Notes: generated by a model not told the origin, from the letters alone. Positions 31,898 through 44,218 are shown, counted from the first letter of the stretch. The stretch: DNA of 46,854 nt from Elysia marginata (GCA_019649035.1 BMAT01001010.1:67153-114006); one strand, 5' to 3'. Program-made: numbers and translations.

Positions 31898-34800
31898 CTG
31901 TGAAAAAAATGAATTTTTCTTAATGGGTATATTTAGGTAAAAAAATGTAAGTATGAAAATTTCAACTTAATTGTACAAAAATATTGTTACTCCATTCACA
32001 GTGGATCTTGCATTCAACAAGCTTAAAAGGAAGTCACATTTTTTTCTCTTCTTGTACTATTATAAATCAATTTTATCAAACAATCTCATTTTACACACAC
32101 CTTCTCTTAAAAGAACAAACACTGAATCTATAAGATGTCTATTTTTCTGTTGCATGCTGGTATCACTTTATCATTGAAAGTTGAAAAATTAAAGTAAGTG
32201 AAGGAGGGGCAAAGACCAACAAAATGTTAAAACGCCAGCTTTTTTTAACCAGCTAATGTTTGAAGTTTAAGGGGAGGCTTACAGAGCATTTACTGTGTGT
32301 TCACTTGTAAACTTGATTGGGAAGATCTAAATCACACCAAAGATGCCTATTAAATTTGCAAGCACAATAAAATATGAGAGAATTACTCAGAAAGGCTTAG
32401 CAAACACCTTTGCCGTGAAACTTCTTCTTGGGAATGTAGTGGTGATTTGGAAATTTATGTATGAGCTATCATGGTTTTTGAATGGCATTGGCAAGTGCCA
32501 AGGGTGCCAAAGCTAATACAAGTCGAAGTTTTGATTCATACCAACGTCTGTCACGTAGTAAACGCTAGCTTGCAATTAACGCGAGTACGTGTAGACAAGC
32601 ATGTTAAACATTGTTCTTCAATACCTTCCACCGCACATACACAGGTGCAATGAAAATAAAATCACTGTTTTATTGTACTTGTTGACACAAACTCATTTTA
32701 TTGTGAGCTATCATATACTATGTGCTCAAGCAAGCATGTTTTGGTCATTTTCACACAAAGCCAACATCAATCCTCAGTTGATTACACATCCCAAACCATT
32801 CAAGCATTATAATTACACTAGTCTTTGCATATATTTCTGCCACATTTAGTCCTTGTCTATGCATAGTCCCATTCGTCTTGGGAAACTGAATTTTTACACC
32901 TCCTATTATAGTCCTGATATCCAAAAGAACTGTGCACATAATCCCGTTGTTATGACATGGGAACTTTTGGACAAATGTTAAAAAAAATTTTTTATGGCGA
33001 CAGACTTAACCTTTGCCTCTTTGTTAAACTAAAATGCGCAGCAGCATTTTTAATCATTTACATTATGTGATCTACAAAATTTCCAGTTCGATTTGGTTTA
33101 CCAGACAAGAGGTGTTTTCAACTGACCATGGCATCACATCAAAGGCTGCATAATGCCACCATGTACAAAGCTGTCAATAACCAAGGAGGCAGAGTCATGG
33201 GTAAATGATGTGCAATGTAACTAAACCAGCTGGTCACATGTGCTGCATAGGTGGGTTGAGTGACCAGTGGTCAGGCCTTTTGATAAGCCTTTTAAGCAAA
33301 CTAACAAGACTAAAACAGTGATTACCAGCTTCTTTACCCTTTGTGAAGAGAAGAGAGCCGCAGATACAAATAAACCAACAAAAAGAACAATTAAAAAATA
33401 TTTCAAAAAGAATAAAAAAGCTTTTGGTTGGGTCAAGGACTCTCATGCTAAGGGCCAAATTAAACACATCTAGGGAACTCAGAGAGGAAATGTCCTAATT
33501 ATTTTTTGCTGTGGATACAGGTTTTTGGCACTAACGTTGCTGTTCATTCCTTATCCTGATACACCTATAATCACCTTTTTTTTTGGGCTCCTGAAGGCCA
33601 TGACTATAAGTATAAGTGCAGACTACTGTAATGATTGCACAGTGGATGCTTTTATTTTTTTTTTTAATTTCTCAGCAAGATGTAATGATATAGCGTTTGA
33701 CTGCAAAGCTGATCATCTATAAATTTCTCAGTTCATTCAATGATTCATACAGTGTTTGATTAGTTCATCTTACTCTTAACAATTGCAGTCTTCATAAATA
33801 ACATCAAAAAGTACTTGGACAAATTGTACCAAAAAAAAACCTTTGCGAGTTTGGTGACTTCAAGGTACTTGAATTTGAAAAGAATTACCAGACATTGAGT
33901 TTTCGCTAAATGAAACATAAACTTTAAGCCTACCCTACCTGAGAGTATCTCCAGCGCTGGAACTTGGAACACAGAGGCTCTGGTAAGTCAGGTAGGACTT
34001 CTCTCACACGGTCCATGACTGTAGTTTTGACTGAATCCATATCTTCTTCCAAGTTGCTTAGACCAAAAGGGACATGTGTGTGGACAACCAAAGATTGGCC
34101 AGCATTGTCATTTGCTGAGGGCAAACAAAATGAAATAAGATTCATTGGAGCTAAGGGCCATTAGTTTTCACAAGCTCTAAAATGAGATCTATTCAAAACA
34201 TATTTGATCTTGTATTCTTTCAAAGAATCATGCACTACAAATTAGTTACCATGACAGTCATTTTGACTGTGAAACTTTATTTAGGTAGAGAGGTACAGCG
34301 CATAGTTAGATAGACAAATAAAAAGATAGATGAAAAGATTGATATACAGATAGACAGGTAGATGTGTTTCACCTCAGAAAAAAAAACTAATTGAGGTAGC
34401 ATTATTGTAAATCCTGCAATTTATTATTTTTAGTTCAAGAATACAGGCAATAAGACTGTTGATACTACTACTTTTAAAGTGCTACAATAAGCACCAGAAA
34501 TAAGATAAAAGTAGCTACATAAATAATACAATACTTTTTATTCTGTGTCTGTTATAATGTCTTTAATAATGATGAAAAATGAGAATTTATGAAACTTAAT
34601 TACTAAAATTCACGAGTTCATACCTATACCACGCTTGATTTGGTCAACAGCCATAAAACGTATACAAGGGTCATCAGCAAGATACCGAGCGCTCCAAGAG
34701 ACGGGCAAAGATGAGTGTGGTGGGAAGAACATGGCCAGAGCATATCGAGATGAGTAAGATACTGTCTGGAGTCCTGACTTGACATCTGTATCCCTGTCTT

Positions 34801-37800
34801 GATCATATACAACAGAAAAATGTGCTTGTGAAATGATTTGGGTCAAGATTTAATTTGCAGTAAAGTCCTTTTGGCCATAACTTAACTGATAGAAATGCAA
34901 CAAAAATGGCTCACTATCAACAAAAGCACAGTGAACATCTATGTGGTAGGATGAAGTCAGAGAGTATCCTGGTTTGTTTTTTTTCTATCGTTTTCTAAAA
35001 CATGTAAATATTATTCCCTTGGATTTATCTTCAAATCTTTAAAATGTAAATGGTAAAACGCTAATAATAAGAATTATAAATTAATCTATATTAGGCCTAA
35101 AATCCATCACAGATGCTCTGCGGCGCTGTTATAATATCATAATAACTACACAAGCATCGATTAAAAGTAAATTTACCATAAAAATGCCATAAACCATCAC
35201 TTATCTAAAATGTGTTATAAAACTTATGACTAAATCACTTTAAAAAGAACAAACAATAGAGAATTTCAACCAAGCAAACGCAAAAAGAAAAAAAACTAAA
35301 TATAAATCAATAGTATAAAAACCACATACAGAAGCAAAGATCTCTCCATGTATACAATACACATAGGCTTGAATTCGGTAAAAACTATCTGAACAAGATA
35401 GTAGACACTAATTATGGTGGGTAAACCTTTTGTAGAGTTCTGTTTCAGGTGAAATTTAAAAGATGTAAAAGTATTTCTTTGTTTTGCTAGGCAAGCCGTT
35501 CCATAGCTTAGGGGCATAAAAGAACAAGGCATGTTTTTCAAATTTTGAAGTGTACTGTACATATTTTCATTTAAAAGTTTACTTTGTCATTGCACAATAG
35601 TTTAACTCCACTTGGTTTGTAAATATTGATGAGATTCTCAAGAGCGTATTAACGGATGTTTATAGATACATTTGCATGATTTTAATACATTTGATTTCCA
35701 TTCTCATTTTAATAATTTTTATCAGTTTTTTAATGCATAGTATTAGATTAGGACCAAAATGTTGGTGTAATCCATTTCTATTGTAGAGCTTTTTAATTTT
35801 ATGTGATGTCTCACTATTTTACAATGATCTGTATTGTTATGAAGCAACCTTTATATTCCTGTATATTAGCACCACTGAGCACTTTTTAGTGGATTTTAGG
35901 CGCTCTATAAATAAATTATTATTATTATTATTATTATTATTATTTACAGGAAACCCGTGGAACCCCTTTAATATTAATAAAGGATGAATCCTTCCACTGA
36001 TTTTTTTCTAACTTTTAACAACGCAGCCTTATTTTGAATTTTCTGCAACCTTCCAACAAGGAAAGATAATAGTCTATACAAATTGTAACATACAAATGCA
36101 TTAAGCATAAATATGTGGTATGTGACTTTCAACCAGATTTCTAAATTTTTCCTTAGTTCCTGAGGTGGTAATGGAACACTTGACATAAACTTTATATGAA
36201 GCTTAGCTTCGAATCAAACTGAAATCTGAGGTTTTTCCACAACTTTCCTTTTTGGAATAGAAAGAGATTCACCGGGAAAATGTAATTAATAAACCTCAGC
36301 AATTTGTTCAGACATTGTTTTTGTTGACATAAAAATTACCTCAGTTTTTTCTTCATTGAATTTGAGATTGTTAACGGTCATCCAAGATTTGGATCTATAT
36401 GGGCATACTTCAATTTTGTCTAAGAATGTATTGAACGGTAAATTTAATATATGAGTGTATAATCAGCATTAAGATGAAAATCAAAGCTGTAATCTTTATT
36501 CTGGATTAAGATAAAATATAAATGTTGCCCTTGGTCCTTAGCAGTTTATCTTATGTAGATACCACTGTTCTTTCAGAGAGCATTTTTGCCAGGATCACTA
36601 ATATGATGCAAAAGAAATCCATCTAGAGCTAATTCTAAGAGGACAAAGCTTTCTGTATAGAAAAAAAATTAAATACCAGTAGGTTTGTCACATGTGAAAC
36701 TTGTTTTTGCCAGGCAGACAACTTTTAAAAAAATAATCATTAACTAGTTGGCAAATTGATCTTACCTATGAGATCATGAACAGATCCCTTTAACTGTAAA
36801 ATCTGAGGAACTGGAAGGGTAAGAATAACAATATCAAAATTTCCAGCCATGCTTTCCTGGGTTGACACTGCGATGTTTCTATCAGTATCAAACGACACAT
36901 CAGAGACAGTGTGTTGGTATTTGACTTCAGCACCTGGAGGAATGAAAAAAATTAACAACAACGGTTACATTTAAGTAATCGATAAGGTAAATTAAATAAT
37001 TTTGAGCGCTTTCTTTTTACAATTAATTGTTCCCGTCAAGCTCAACACCAATTTTTCTTTTAATTTCAAAGTATGGCATTATCAGTTTTATTTTTGTTCT
37101 CTTTTCCGTTCCCTTAAGCTCGTCTGAGTATAAAAAACTTTTACTTTAATAATTACAAACCAAATGAGTAAATTTCAATCCATACCAGTTAACTAATACC
37201 CCAATAGACAATATCTTTTAAAAAATTCAGCATGGGTTTTTATCCTAGACTTACTGCCATTTTACCAACTGCTAGCAATAGAGAAATGTAGTAAAACAAG
37301 TGAAATGCATGCAAAATGGATCATAAAACTGTTATTAGTGATGATAAAGTTTACTATTATTGTCACATTCATTCTTGATATTATAATTGTTGGTTTTGCA
37401 TTTTTTGTTATTGAATTGATTCAATACTTATTTATTTTTATTGTTAGCCTACTAATAAAACAGGCCTACCCATATTTTGTGCTTTTGTCGGTTTTAAGTA
37501 AAGAATATAAGAATGAATATAAGAAAATAAAAATTAATAACTTGTTATACAAGTACTTTGATTTGCTTGCCATACATTCTATCTATTTACCTAGATCTAT
37601 GATTAAAATCTAGAGCCATTCTATTCCTGCCTTGAAGGAATTTAGATTTGCCCAAATTTTGTATTTTCTTATTGTTTGACATTAGTTTGCTAATTTAAAT
37701 CTATAGATTTACTAAGATTCTATCAAGATATATTTTGTTATATTTGTTTAATAGTCCACACTAACTTGATCCAAAATCTTAAAGGACATTTTAGCAATAG

Positions 37801-40800
37801 TTTTGTTTCTTTTGCCAATCATTTTCTACAAAACAGAAAACAGCAAATGCACAAAATTATGAATATAGTCAATCAGAGTTCTTTCTGACAACCACAAAAT
37901 TACTCTGGCCAAAAAAGAGGTTAAATAAGAACATAGGAAAATTTAATTCTCAAAAAAGATTCAAGTATTCAACCACAAAATTATTAGATTTCAGTGCATG
38001 ATCCTAGTTGGATGAATTATTTTACCTTTTAATATAAAGTTGGCGTTTTTCAAGCCAGTAGCACTTGGCAAAAATGTAGTCTTGTTAAATAAGAGTATTC
38101 CTCACTCAAAATTTTTAAGAAAGGATTAAAATTATTGGCATTATTAACTTATTCCCAACCACATCATTATCATAAAAAGCAGTAAGAAAAATTTTGTTGT
38201 GACAAAACGCCCGAACAATTCTATTTTACTTTTGTGGGGTCCTTAGTTTTGGTGGTAAAACAAAGCACATAACCCCTGCCAACTGTTTATTGGAACATTG
38301 TCTATTATAAATCAAAAATCCTCTTGAACTTCATTTACCTAGAGCATGAGTTTACTCTGCAAAAAATATGGTTTACTGTTTTGAAACTGATCAGTGTTTA
38401 ACAAGAAAGGTGTTTTATCAAATAGGATAAAATAAAGCTTTAAAAAAATTTTTTTTTAAAGAAAAAAAAAAACTTTCACCTGAAAATCTTCAATCCCCAT
38501 CCATGACAAGTTTGCAATTATAAATATAACTAGTATATATAACTAGTATAGGATAATAGATTTAGCGTATGTTGAACCAATACCTGAAGTTATGATTACT
38601 TCAAAACAATCAGCTATGTTGTTTTAACAACACGCTCGTATTATGTTATTTTTGCTAAATTTCATACCATTAGATAAAATGTGTGCCAACAAAATATATA
38701 TTTTCGTCTTACACATTTTAGTGCATACTTTTTTTAATTTTAATTCAGAGTTTAGTTATTAACCGATAAATCTAAGTTTTGTGTGTACTCCTCTTTTTCT
38801 TGCAGGCTATGAACAGAGAGCTTACCCGATTTGTTAATGAAGTATTTTACAAGAGAGCTCACACCCTGAGGGGTAACAAAATGCTGTGCCCCTGGCTCAT
38901 CAAAGCTGTTAGGGCCTTCAATTTTGCCAGTCAGGTGACTCAATAAGCCTTGCTGTATTAGCTCAGCATACAGACTGAAAAAAGGGGTTCAAAAGAAAAA
39001 AAACATTTCAATTAGAAAAAAAAAGAAGATTTAATTTCTGATAAAAATGACAAGTGATTAATACCTGATAATGCAATGTCTTTCGGCCTCTCAAAATAAG
39101 TTGGATGTAGTCTAAGTAAACATTTCAAGGTGTCAACATTCTGAGCAATTAACTTTTAAATGGTTTGATAAAACATTGGTTTGCTCAAGTAACACTTAAT
39201 AACTTCTTTGAAAGAATAAAAGAACAAGATTATTTTTTCTTTGTTCGAGAGAGTAAAAAAAAAATAAAAAAACAACACATCAGTACTGGGGCGGTTGTTA
39301 ATTTAGAAAAGATTAGGAATAAGCCTGTGGGATCAACATAAGCAAAAAATTGTGTGGGACCAATACAAAAGGTCAGTCTTGGGCCATTTGATCTCATGTG
39401 CACCTTGAATTTGAAAGTTTACATTCGACAAGCATTTGGCAATAATTAATATTCTTATAATTCTATTGATTCTCAATGGCTATGATTCCTTTTTAATTTT
39501 CATGAATACATACAGGTAGAGAGACAGACAGGCAGAATAGCAAAATAACTTCTCCATGATTTTGTTCAGAATGCTAGTCATCTAGCCGGTACTTTTTCCA
39601 TTCAAATAGCTTTGCTTAAGAACTGCAGATTTTATCAAGTTTGATAAATTAACTACAGAAACATTTTATTGAAACCAAATTCGATCGTACCAATAGACCT
39701 TCAAGATCTATTGTCCGTATTTTGTTCTACAGAGATTTATTTTAATTTTGTTTCTCATTACATTATAATAGCGCTTTCATTTCTTCTGTCTGATTAAATA
39801 GAGAAATTTACGGCCACATAACTTAAACAAAAGTATCAAACAAATCAAATATCAAAATTCACATCACAAAATTTTAACAGAATTTGTTTAAAAAACACTT
39901 GGGGTGTTTAACCTTTGTCTCTTTTCTGAGTACTCTTTGGTCAAAGTAATGTACTGAGCACCAAGATCTGCAGTGATAGTCGAATCTTCTGGACATCTAG
40001 CTGTGCTCATACGACCTCCTGTAGCAAACAAAAGAGACCAAATTTTTTTTTTTACAACAATTGATGAATGAGTGGTACCTGGTAAAATAATTATGGTTTA
40101 ATGAACAAGACAACTAAGATATTGTATAAGGATAAAGCTCAACACAGAAACTCTTAACTTTGATTTCAATATCATTCTTTTCACTGTTGTTGTGGTTGCT
40201 TTAGCTAGACCTCTTTGTATTAAAAAATGTATCTAAATTACAATCATGCACATACTTAAATGACTATCGCTATATAATTTGGTATTGTACATGAAAACCT
40301 TTTAACACTATGAAGAAAAGAGGCAGGCTCTTTCCTGTGTGCAAAAATAAGGAAAATACTCCATTATCGTTTGAAACTTTTCAGTGGAAATGAGCTAACC
40401 ACTGCTATTATAAGTTCTATGACGTACCGGTATTCTAGAATTCAAATTTATAATTTAATCTAGTATAAACTAGATCTAAATTGGTTGCAAACAGAACTTT
40501 CATTTATTTATACATTCAAAATAGAGGTCATGTATCTGCATAGCACTGTGATCAGTTCAACTTTTTATTAATTCATGTTTTCAATACTTGCATAGCAAAC
40601 TCAATTTATGAATATAAATCACTGGTAGTGGAACCAATTGTAACCTTAGCTGGGCATAACATTTTAACAAATTGCCAATAGATCATAAAAGGAGTGGATT
40701 AAGTAAATGGAGAGGCAGGCTTATCAAAGATTGCAGCACTGCCAAACGCGCTGTTCTAGCGCTTATAACAATATCTTTCATGAATTTTTTTATTTACCTT

Positions 40801-43800
40801 GTGTCTTGATGGAAGTACACAAGTAAAAAAAAGCTTTTGCTTCCTCCCTGCCATTTCTTCAAAGATCTTATGGTTTGGAAAATGCTAAAAAAAATCTGCA
40901 AAGTCCGCAGTGTTCGAAACATATATGACACCTGCGTATCACAAATCTCTATTTATGCAAATTTTATCAAGGTTCAAGTTTGAAAGGGACATTTGAGGGC
41001 AAGAGAAGCAGATGGCTCCCTCTAAGAAATTGGTTAGACACATGAAGCCTAGACAACGTAAAGGTGTAAACCAGGGAATTGCTCCTTAGTATTAAAAATG
41101 GGATATCATTCCCTTTATTTCATCAGTCTCACAATGATTGTAACACTTCTGCAAAATCGGAACAAAATGACAGTTCTAAGCGTCTTTGCCTCCTTTCATC
41201 AGTTATGTGTGATGAGAAAGAGATGAAGGTTTAAAAGCTTTACCCACCTCAAAGTCAATTCAACATATCACAGAAAGCCCATTTTTGGCTGAGATGAACC
41301 TATTGCATAAGTTAACCTAGACTGAAAAACTTTCCCACTTAACACACAGACATCGTTTTCTTCTGGTCTTCACAGAGATATTATCCTTTGTTTCTCCAAC
41401 TATCATCCGAGACAGCTGTGCCGCTGGTTGAGATCGTTCGCAAAGAATACTTGACATAACTGTGTGAAATTCCTACATCACCTTGGGCTGGACACATTGT
41501 GCGCCTTGTGAGCTTGTATGAGTCAACCCTAAGTTATACACAGCTATGTAGGAAAGTTTCTTGACCAGCAGACCACTGAACAAACAAGATTCAACATTAA
41601 ATTTGTGGGTGGGGCTTTTAAGGCAAACTTCGGCCACTGGACATGTGGAATTGATTTCGAAGTCCTGAATTTGGCATCTTGGAGGTGGAGACAACTGTTT
41701 AGGCTACCATTGGAGTATTGTTGTCTTGGTCAAACGCAAGGTATCCATCATATCAAGCTCCCCACCCGTTGACTTTGGTGGTGTAGAGGAATGTATTCAT
41801 CATGGTAACATTAAGAAGGAGAGGGTTTAAGAAAGTAACAGCAAAGCTTAGAGAGAAGGGGGAGATATCAATTTACTGTAGTATGGTGTGGACCACCTGG
41901 TCTGACTCTGACTGAGGAGTGGTTGTTGATGGAGAGGGAGTAAGAAGGCTGCAGACCTAGGGACAGCAGAGTTGGTTTTGATACTTGCCAGGCAGAGAAT
42001 TTCTCTCAATGTTCCTGCCCCAGCCAAGACTTCAACTCCAGCACGACCAAGGTTCTACATGTAAATATACTTTCTAGTGCTCTACTTTATATAAAATTAG
42101 GTGTTTTCTCTAAAAATAGCACTCACGTGACCTAGGGTCTTGCTTCGCTGACCCGCATGTAAACAATAGAGAAGACAGAGCATTTCCACCCTCTTTCCTT
42201 GATTATTTTCATCGTTTTTAGTCTTGATGGTCTACGAACCTTGTTATAATCGCTTGCGATATGATGAACAGGTACTTAAAATGCAGGCATATGTCTGACT
42301 GAGCCTAATAAACGAAGGAAAACCACTATTGCATACTATAAAATGTAGACCTAGACACTGCACCAGCTGATTTTGCCAGCAGTCTGTTAAATAATTTCGT
42401 ATAGAATTTGCCTCAAAGGACAATGGATATTTTATATTTTTGAGTTTGTGGCTTCAGATTTATGTTTGTTTGTTCCCCAGAGGCTGTGCTTAAATATTTC
42501 CGATATATAGAAATTCGCTTGGTTTCACTGTACGTCTCGGGCGAGGTATCAGCTTAAACTGTTTTTAGCACTATCGGGAAAGCCTATAAGCAGTACCTCC
42601 GGTTTGACTCCTTTGAGGGGAAAGTCCCAGTAGCAAATAGATCACACTAGAGTTGATTTATAGCTGTGTAGGCTATCTAGATCTGGTCTAGATGAATAGA
42701 TCTAGAATTTAGACAGATATAATGATTTTAAAGATTTTAGTACTCATGTAGAATAAGGTTTGGTAGATTTTGAAAATACTTTTTATTATTTTAGAACTTG
42801 AACTCAAAATATACCGTAGGTCAAGGTCTGTTATTTATGGAGATATGATAATTAACAAAGAAATGATGCGCCTGGCTCTCATTCTGTCGGGGAGTTGAGG
42901 ATTTTGTTTGGTGTATTTAGGTAGGGCCCCAATCAAAATTTAGCCAAAAATTTTTAAAGTAGATCTAATGAAGAAACGTCGTCAGAAATAAAAGTTAAGC
43001 CAATGGCTGTGTAGTGTATGTACTTCTAGGACATGGGGAAGCAGCAGCAAAAAGACCATAGGCCACGTGATAAAAGTCTTGTAATACGGGCACTTTGAAT
43101 TTAAGACCTAATTCATTAGAGGGCCCTTGCATAGCGCAAGCTCAAGATTGTAAACCATTTTCCGTTCATGCTATGCAACGGCAAATTTGCCACCGTTCAC
43201 TGAGAGCGCTTGCATACAACCTCCCGAGATAGTGCGCGGCAAACTAAACAACGCTAATTGGCTGAATTTCATGGCACTACTTCCTTTCAAAATGTCAAGA
43301 TCGAAAGTAGTCATGTAGGCTTTTAAAGAGACATTTCGTCGATTTTTTATACTAACTAGTATTAAAATCATGTTACATCCAAAACAGCTTAATGAACAAG
43401 TTTTCTTAAATAAGTACTAAAGTAGTCTTAAATTGATTGGGCCCAATTATTTTGTCAGGAATATCAGGTAGTCGCCATTTTAAAATAGATGGCCGCTATC
43501 TATTAATAGGTGGTCGCCATTTTAAAAAACATGGCGGCTATCTTTAAATAGGTGGTCGCCAATTCAAAAAGCGTTTGCTGAGCGTTGCATAGGATGAAGA
43601 GCGCTTGCGGCGACCGGTTTGCATGTTCGTCGCGAGCTAGAGATATTCACTATAAAAGGCTCTAGAGATCTAGTTAAGCTAGGCCAAGAAGGTCTATTAG
43701 AAGCTTTATAGTGGAACAAACGGAATCACTTCCATACCGACGCGCCACTTTGAAATTAATTTAAAGCACTAGATAAACTTGTTACCTGCTACAATATGAC

Positions 43801-44194
43801 TAATCCAATGTTAATGGATGAATATTCACTGGACATTGGTCTAGTGCGTTGTATTTTTATATAAATGGAATTTTCTTTCACCACTCGGGACAACGCAAGT
43901 GTATATGTGACGCCATTTTGTAGATCTAAACAGACTTGCTTCATTTCGTTACTTTCACTGGCGCGTCGGTATGGAAGTCTTTCCCAACAAACATTGCTTT
44001 GAACTAGTCTAACGGTGGGAGTGGGGTTAAAATAGGATGGATCTAGACCTACGAACATAATAATTATATGATTCACCTGCTCCTCGACCTTTATCCCAAA
44101 TCGTTATGCTAGAAATTCCTTGAATATTCTGTTTTAAAAACGCAGCAGATGCTGCACCAGTCATACCGGCCCCAACAACCAGTACTCTCGCCAT
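31706..44194 (-). CDS. RNLS: Renalase, complete, seven exons, 360 aa
   Basis: The spliced - strand product starts MARVLVVGAGMTGAASAAFL, with the FAD dinucleotide-binding GxGxxG of a Rossmann fold at residues 8-13. GGRMS follows at the exon 1/2 junction and ADLGAQYIT in exon 2, a conserved flavin-contact region. Exon 3 holds HFVTPQGVSSLVKYF, exon 4 FDIVILTLPVPQILQLKG, exon 5 VSYSSRYALAMFF and CIRFMAVDQIKRGI, exon 6 SLVVHTHVPFG and RWRYSQ, exon 7 VILAGDGFSHSTFDGC. This order and spacing match animal renalase (342 aa in human). Known function: a flavoprotein oxidase that converts off-target dihydro forms of NAD(P) to NAD(P)+, with O2 as acceptor and H2O2 as product. All junction phases agree (1,2,1,1,1,0) and no stop interrupts. 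Upstream in-frame Met codons (44218, 44197) could extend the N-terminus by up to eight residues; the MARV start matches the family. The last 12 residues are not family-like. Convergent with FAM13, with no evident functional link. Confidence 0.95.
31898..33938 (-). other. RNLS intron 6
   Basis: No exon or recognisable element. The overlapping open frames at 33221-33473 on both strands lie over AT-rich sequence and are not supported. Confidence 0.5.
33939..34114 (-). CDS. RNLS: RNLS exon 6
   Basis: Acceptor TGCCCTCAG, donor CTCAG/GTAGGG. Encodes NDNAGQSLVVHTHVPFGLSN through LPEPLCSKFQRWRYSQ, ending in phase 0. Confidence 0.95.
34298..34366. repeat. Degenerate GATA-type microsatellite
   Basis: Words TAGATAGACA, AAGATAGATG, CAGATAGACAG and GTAGATG recur at irregular spacing within RNLS intron 5, consistent with an eroded (GATA)n or (GACA)n array. 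Confidence 0.45.
34624..34797 (-). CDS. RNLS: RNLS exon 5
   Basis: Encodes LQTVSYSSRYALAMFFPPHS through ADDPCIRFMAVDQIKRGI. The acceptor at ATCAAG (start 34797) is chosen; ATACAG (start 34785) also keeps frame and would drop four residues. The donor ATAG/GTATGA is preferred over CGTG/GTATAG because it preserves the family length. Confidence 0.88.
   Translation of the reverse strand, partial: TGIQMSSQDSRQYLTHLDMLWPCSSHHTHLCPSLGALGILLMTLVYVLWLLTKSSVV
35400..36540 (-). pseudogene. CR1-like non-LTR retrotransposon fragment, reverse-transcriptase end
   Basis: On the - strand, in RNLS intron 4, the frames spell decayed reverse-transcriptase motifs in the right order: FDFHLNADYTLIY (about 36480-36440, from a YADD-type catalytic box), SWMTVNNLKFNEEKTEVIF (about 36390-36335), LVGRLQKIQNKAALLKVRKK (about 36060-36005), LKGFHGFPV (about 35965-35945) and, after an interruption, APKLWNGLPSKTKKYF (about 35515-35465). 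These are the thumb and C-terminal blocks of CR1/L2/Jockey-group reverse transcriptases. Stops and frameshifts are numerous; the copy is inactive and 5'-truncated. Confidence 0.78.
35575..35944 (+). mobile_element. Element nested in the LINE fragment, ending GCGCTCTATAAAT(ATT)n
   Basis: On the + strand the sequence ends GAGCACTTTTTAGTGGATTT, TAGGCGCTCTATAAATAAAT and (ATT)n at 35919-35944, right where the LINE reading on the other strand breaks. The interruption explains the excess distance between LKGFHGFPV and APKLWNGLP. The 5' border is approximate and the body has no recognised head. Confidence 0.5.
36766..36933 (-). CDS. RNLS: RNLS exon 4
   Basis: Acceptor ATTCCTCCAG, donor ATAG/GTAAGA. 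Encodes GAEVKYQHTVSDVSFDTDRN through FDIVILTLPVPQILQLKG and HDLIG. Confidence 0.95.
36934..38825 (-). other. RNLS intron 3
   Basis: Strongly AT-rich, with A/T homopolymers (38445-38475). The + strand frame at 37305-37613 is Ile/Leu/Lys-rich AT-biased sequence and is not supported as a gene. Confidence 0.5.
38826..38974 (-). CDS. RNLS: RNLS exon 3
   Basis: Acceptor TTTTTCAG, donor CGG/GTAAGC. Encodes LYAELIQQGLLSHLTGKIEG through QHFVTPQGVSSLVKYFINKS. Confidence 0.94.
38975..39912 (-). other. RNLS intron 2
   Basis: AT-rich; no recognisable element. Confidence 0.5.
39913..40018 (-). CDS. RNLS: RNLS exon 2
   Basis: Acceptor GCTACAG, donor AAAG/GTTAAA (weak). Encodes GRMSTARCPEDSTITADLGA then QYITLTKEYSEKRQ. 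Completes the GGRM motif with exon 1. Confidence 0.93.
40019..43465 (-). other. RNLS intron 1, distal part
   Basis: Mostly featureless. 40970-42070 is less AT-rich and has a 73-codon - strand frame at 41473-41694 (MSPPPRCQIQDFEINSTCPV onward) with no recognised family; it may be an old transposon scrap. Words such as TAGATCTAGA recur at 42670-42705. Confidence 0.4.
43466..43573. repeat. 42-bp tandem repeat, about 2.5 units, with GCCAT/ATGGC motifs
   Basis: Units start at 43466, 43508 and 43550 (exact 42-bp spacing): AGGT(A/G)GTCGCCATTTTAAAA, then ATGGC(C/G)GCTATCT. Each unit pairs GCCATTTT with an inverted ATGGC(C/G)GC, both resembling YY1 sites (known core GCCAT/ATGGC). It lies about 500 bp from RNLS exon 1. 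A regulatory role is speculation. Confidence 0.75.
43728..43978. mobile_element. Foldback/MITE-like element with 20-bp perfect arms
   Basis: ACTTCCATACCGACGCGCCA at 43728-43747 is matched perfectly in reverse complement at 43959-43978, around a 211-bp loop. Similarity continues past the arms (TTTGAAA against TTTCA). No coding sequence is recognised. It lies about 100 bp from RNLS exon 1, in a GC-richer patch. Confidence 0.65.
44077..44194 (-). CDS. RNLS: RNLS exon 1
   Basis: Encodes MARVLVVGAGMTGAASAAFL through TIWDKGRGAG; the nucleotide-binding motif. Donor GCAG/GTGAAT, phase 1. Start chosen at 44194 by family similarity. Confidence 0.93.
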
Positions 44195-44218
44195 CATTTC
44201 CAACATGAGTTTAGTCAA

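Noticed and set aside
33221..33473. Overlapping frames on both strands, one membrane-like
   Set aside because: Open in several frames at once because of AT-rich sequence; no splice or start support.
37305..37613. 102-codon membrane-like frame in RNLS intron 3
   Set aside because: Ile/Leu/Phe/Lys content follows extreme AT richness; no family, and it lies antisense within an intron.
41473..41694. 73-codon - strand frame in RNLS intron 1
   Set aside because: Protein-like at first sight, but not alignable to any family I know and without flanking splice logic; at most an old transposon scrap.
43789..44076. 95-codon - strand frame crossing the foldback element
   Set aside because: It runs through the RNLS exon 1 donor and the inverted repeat; no homology recognised.
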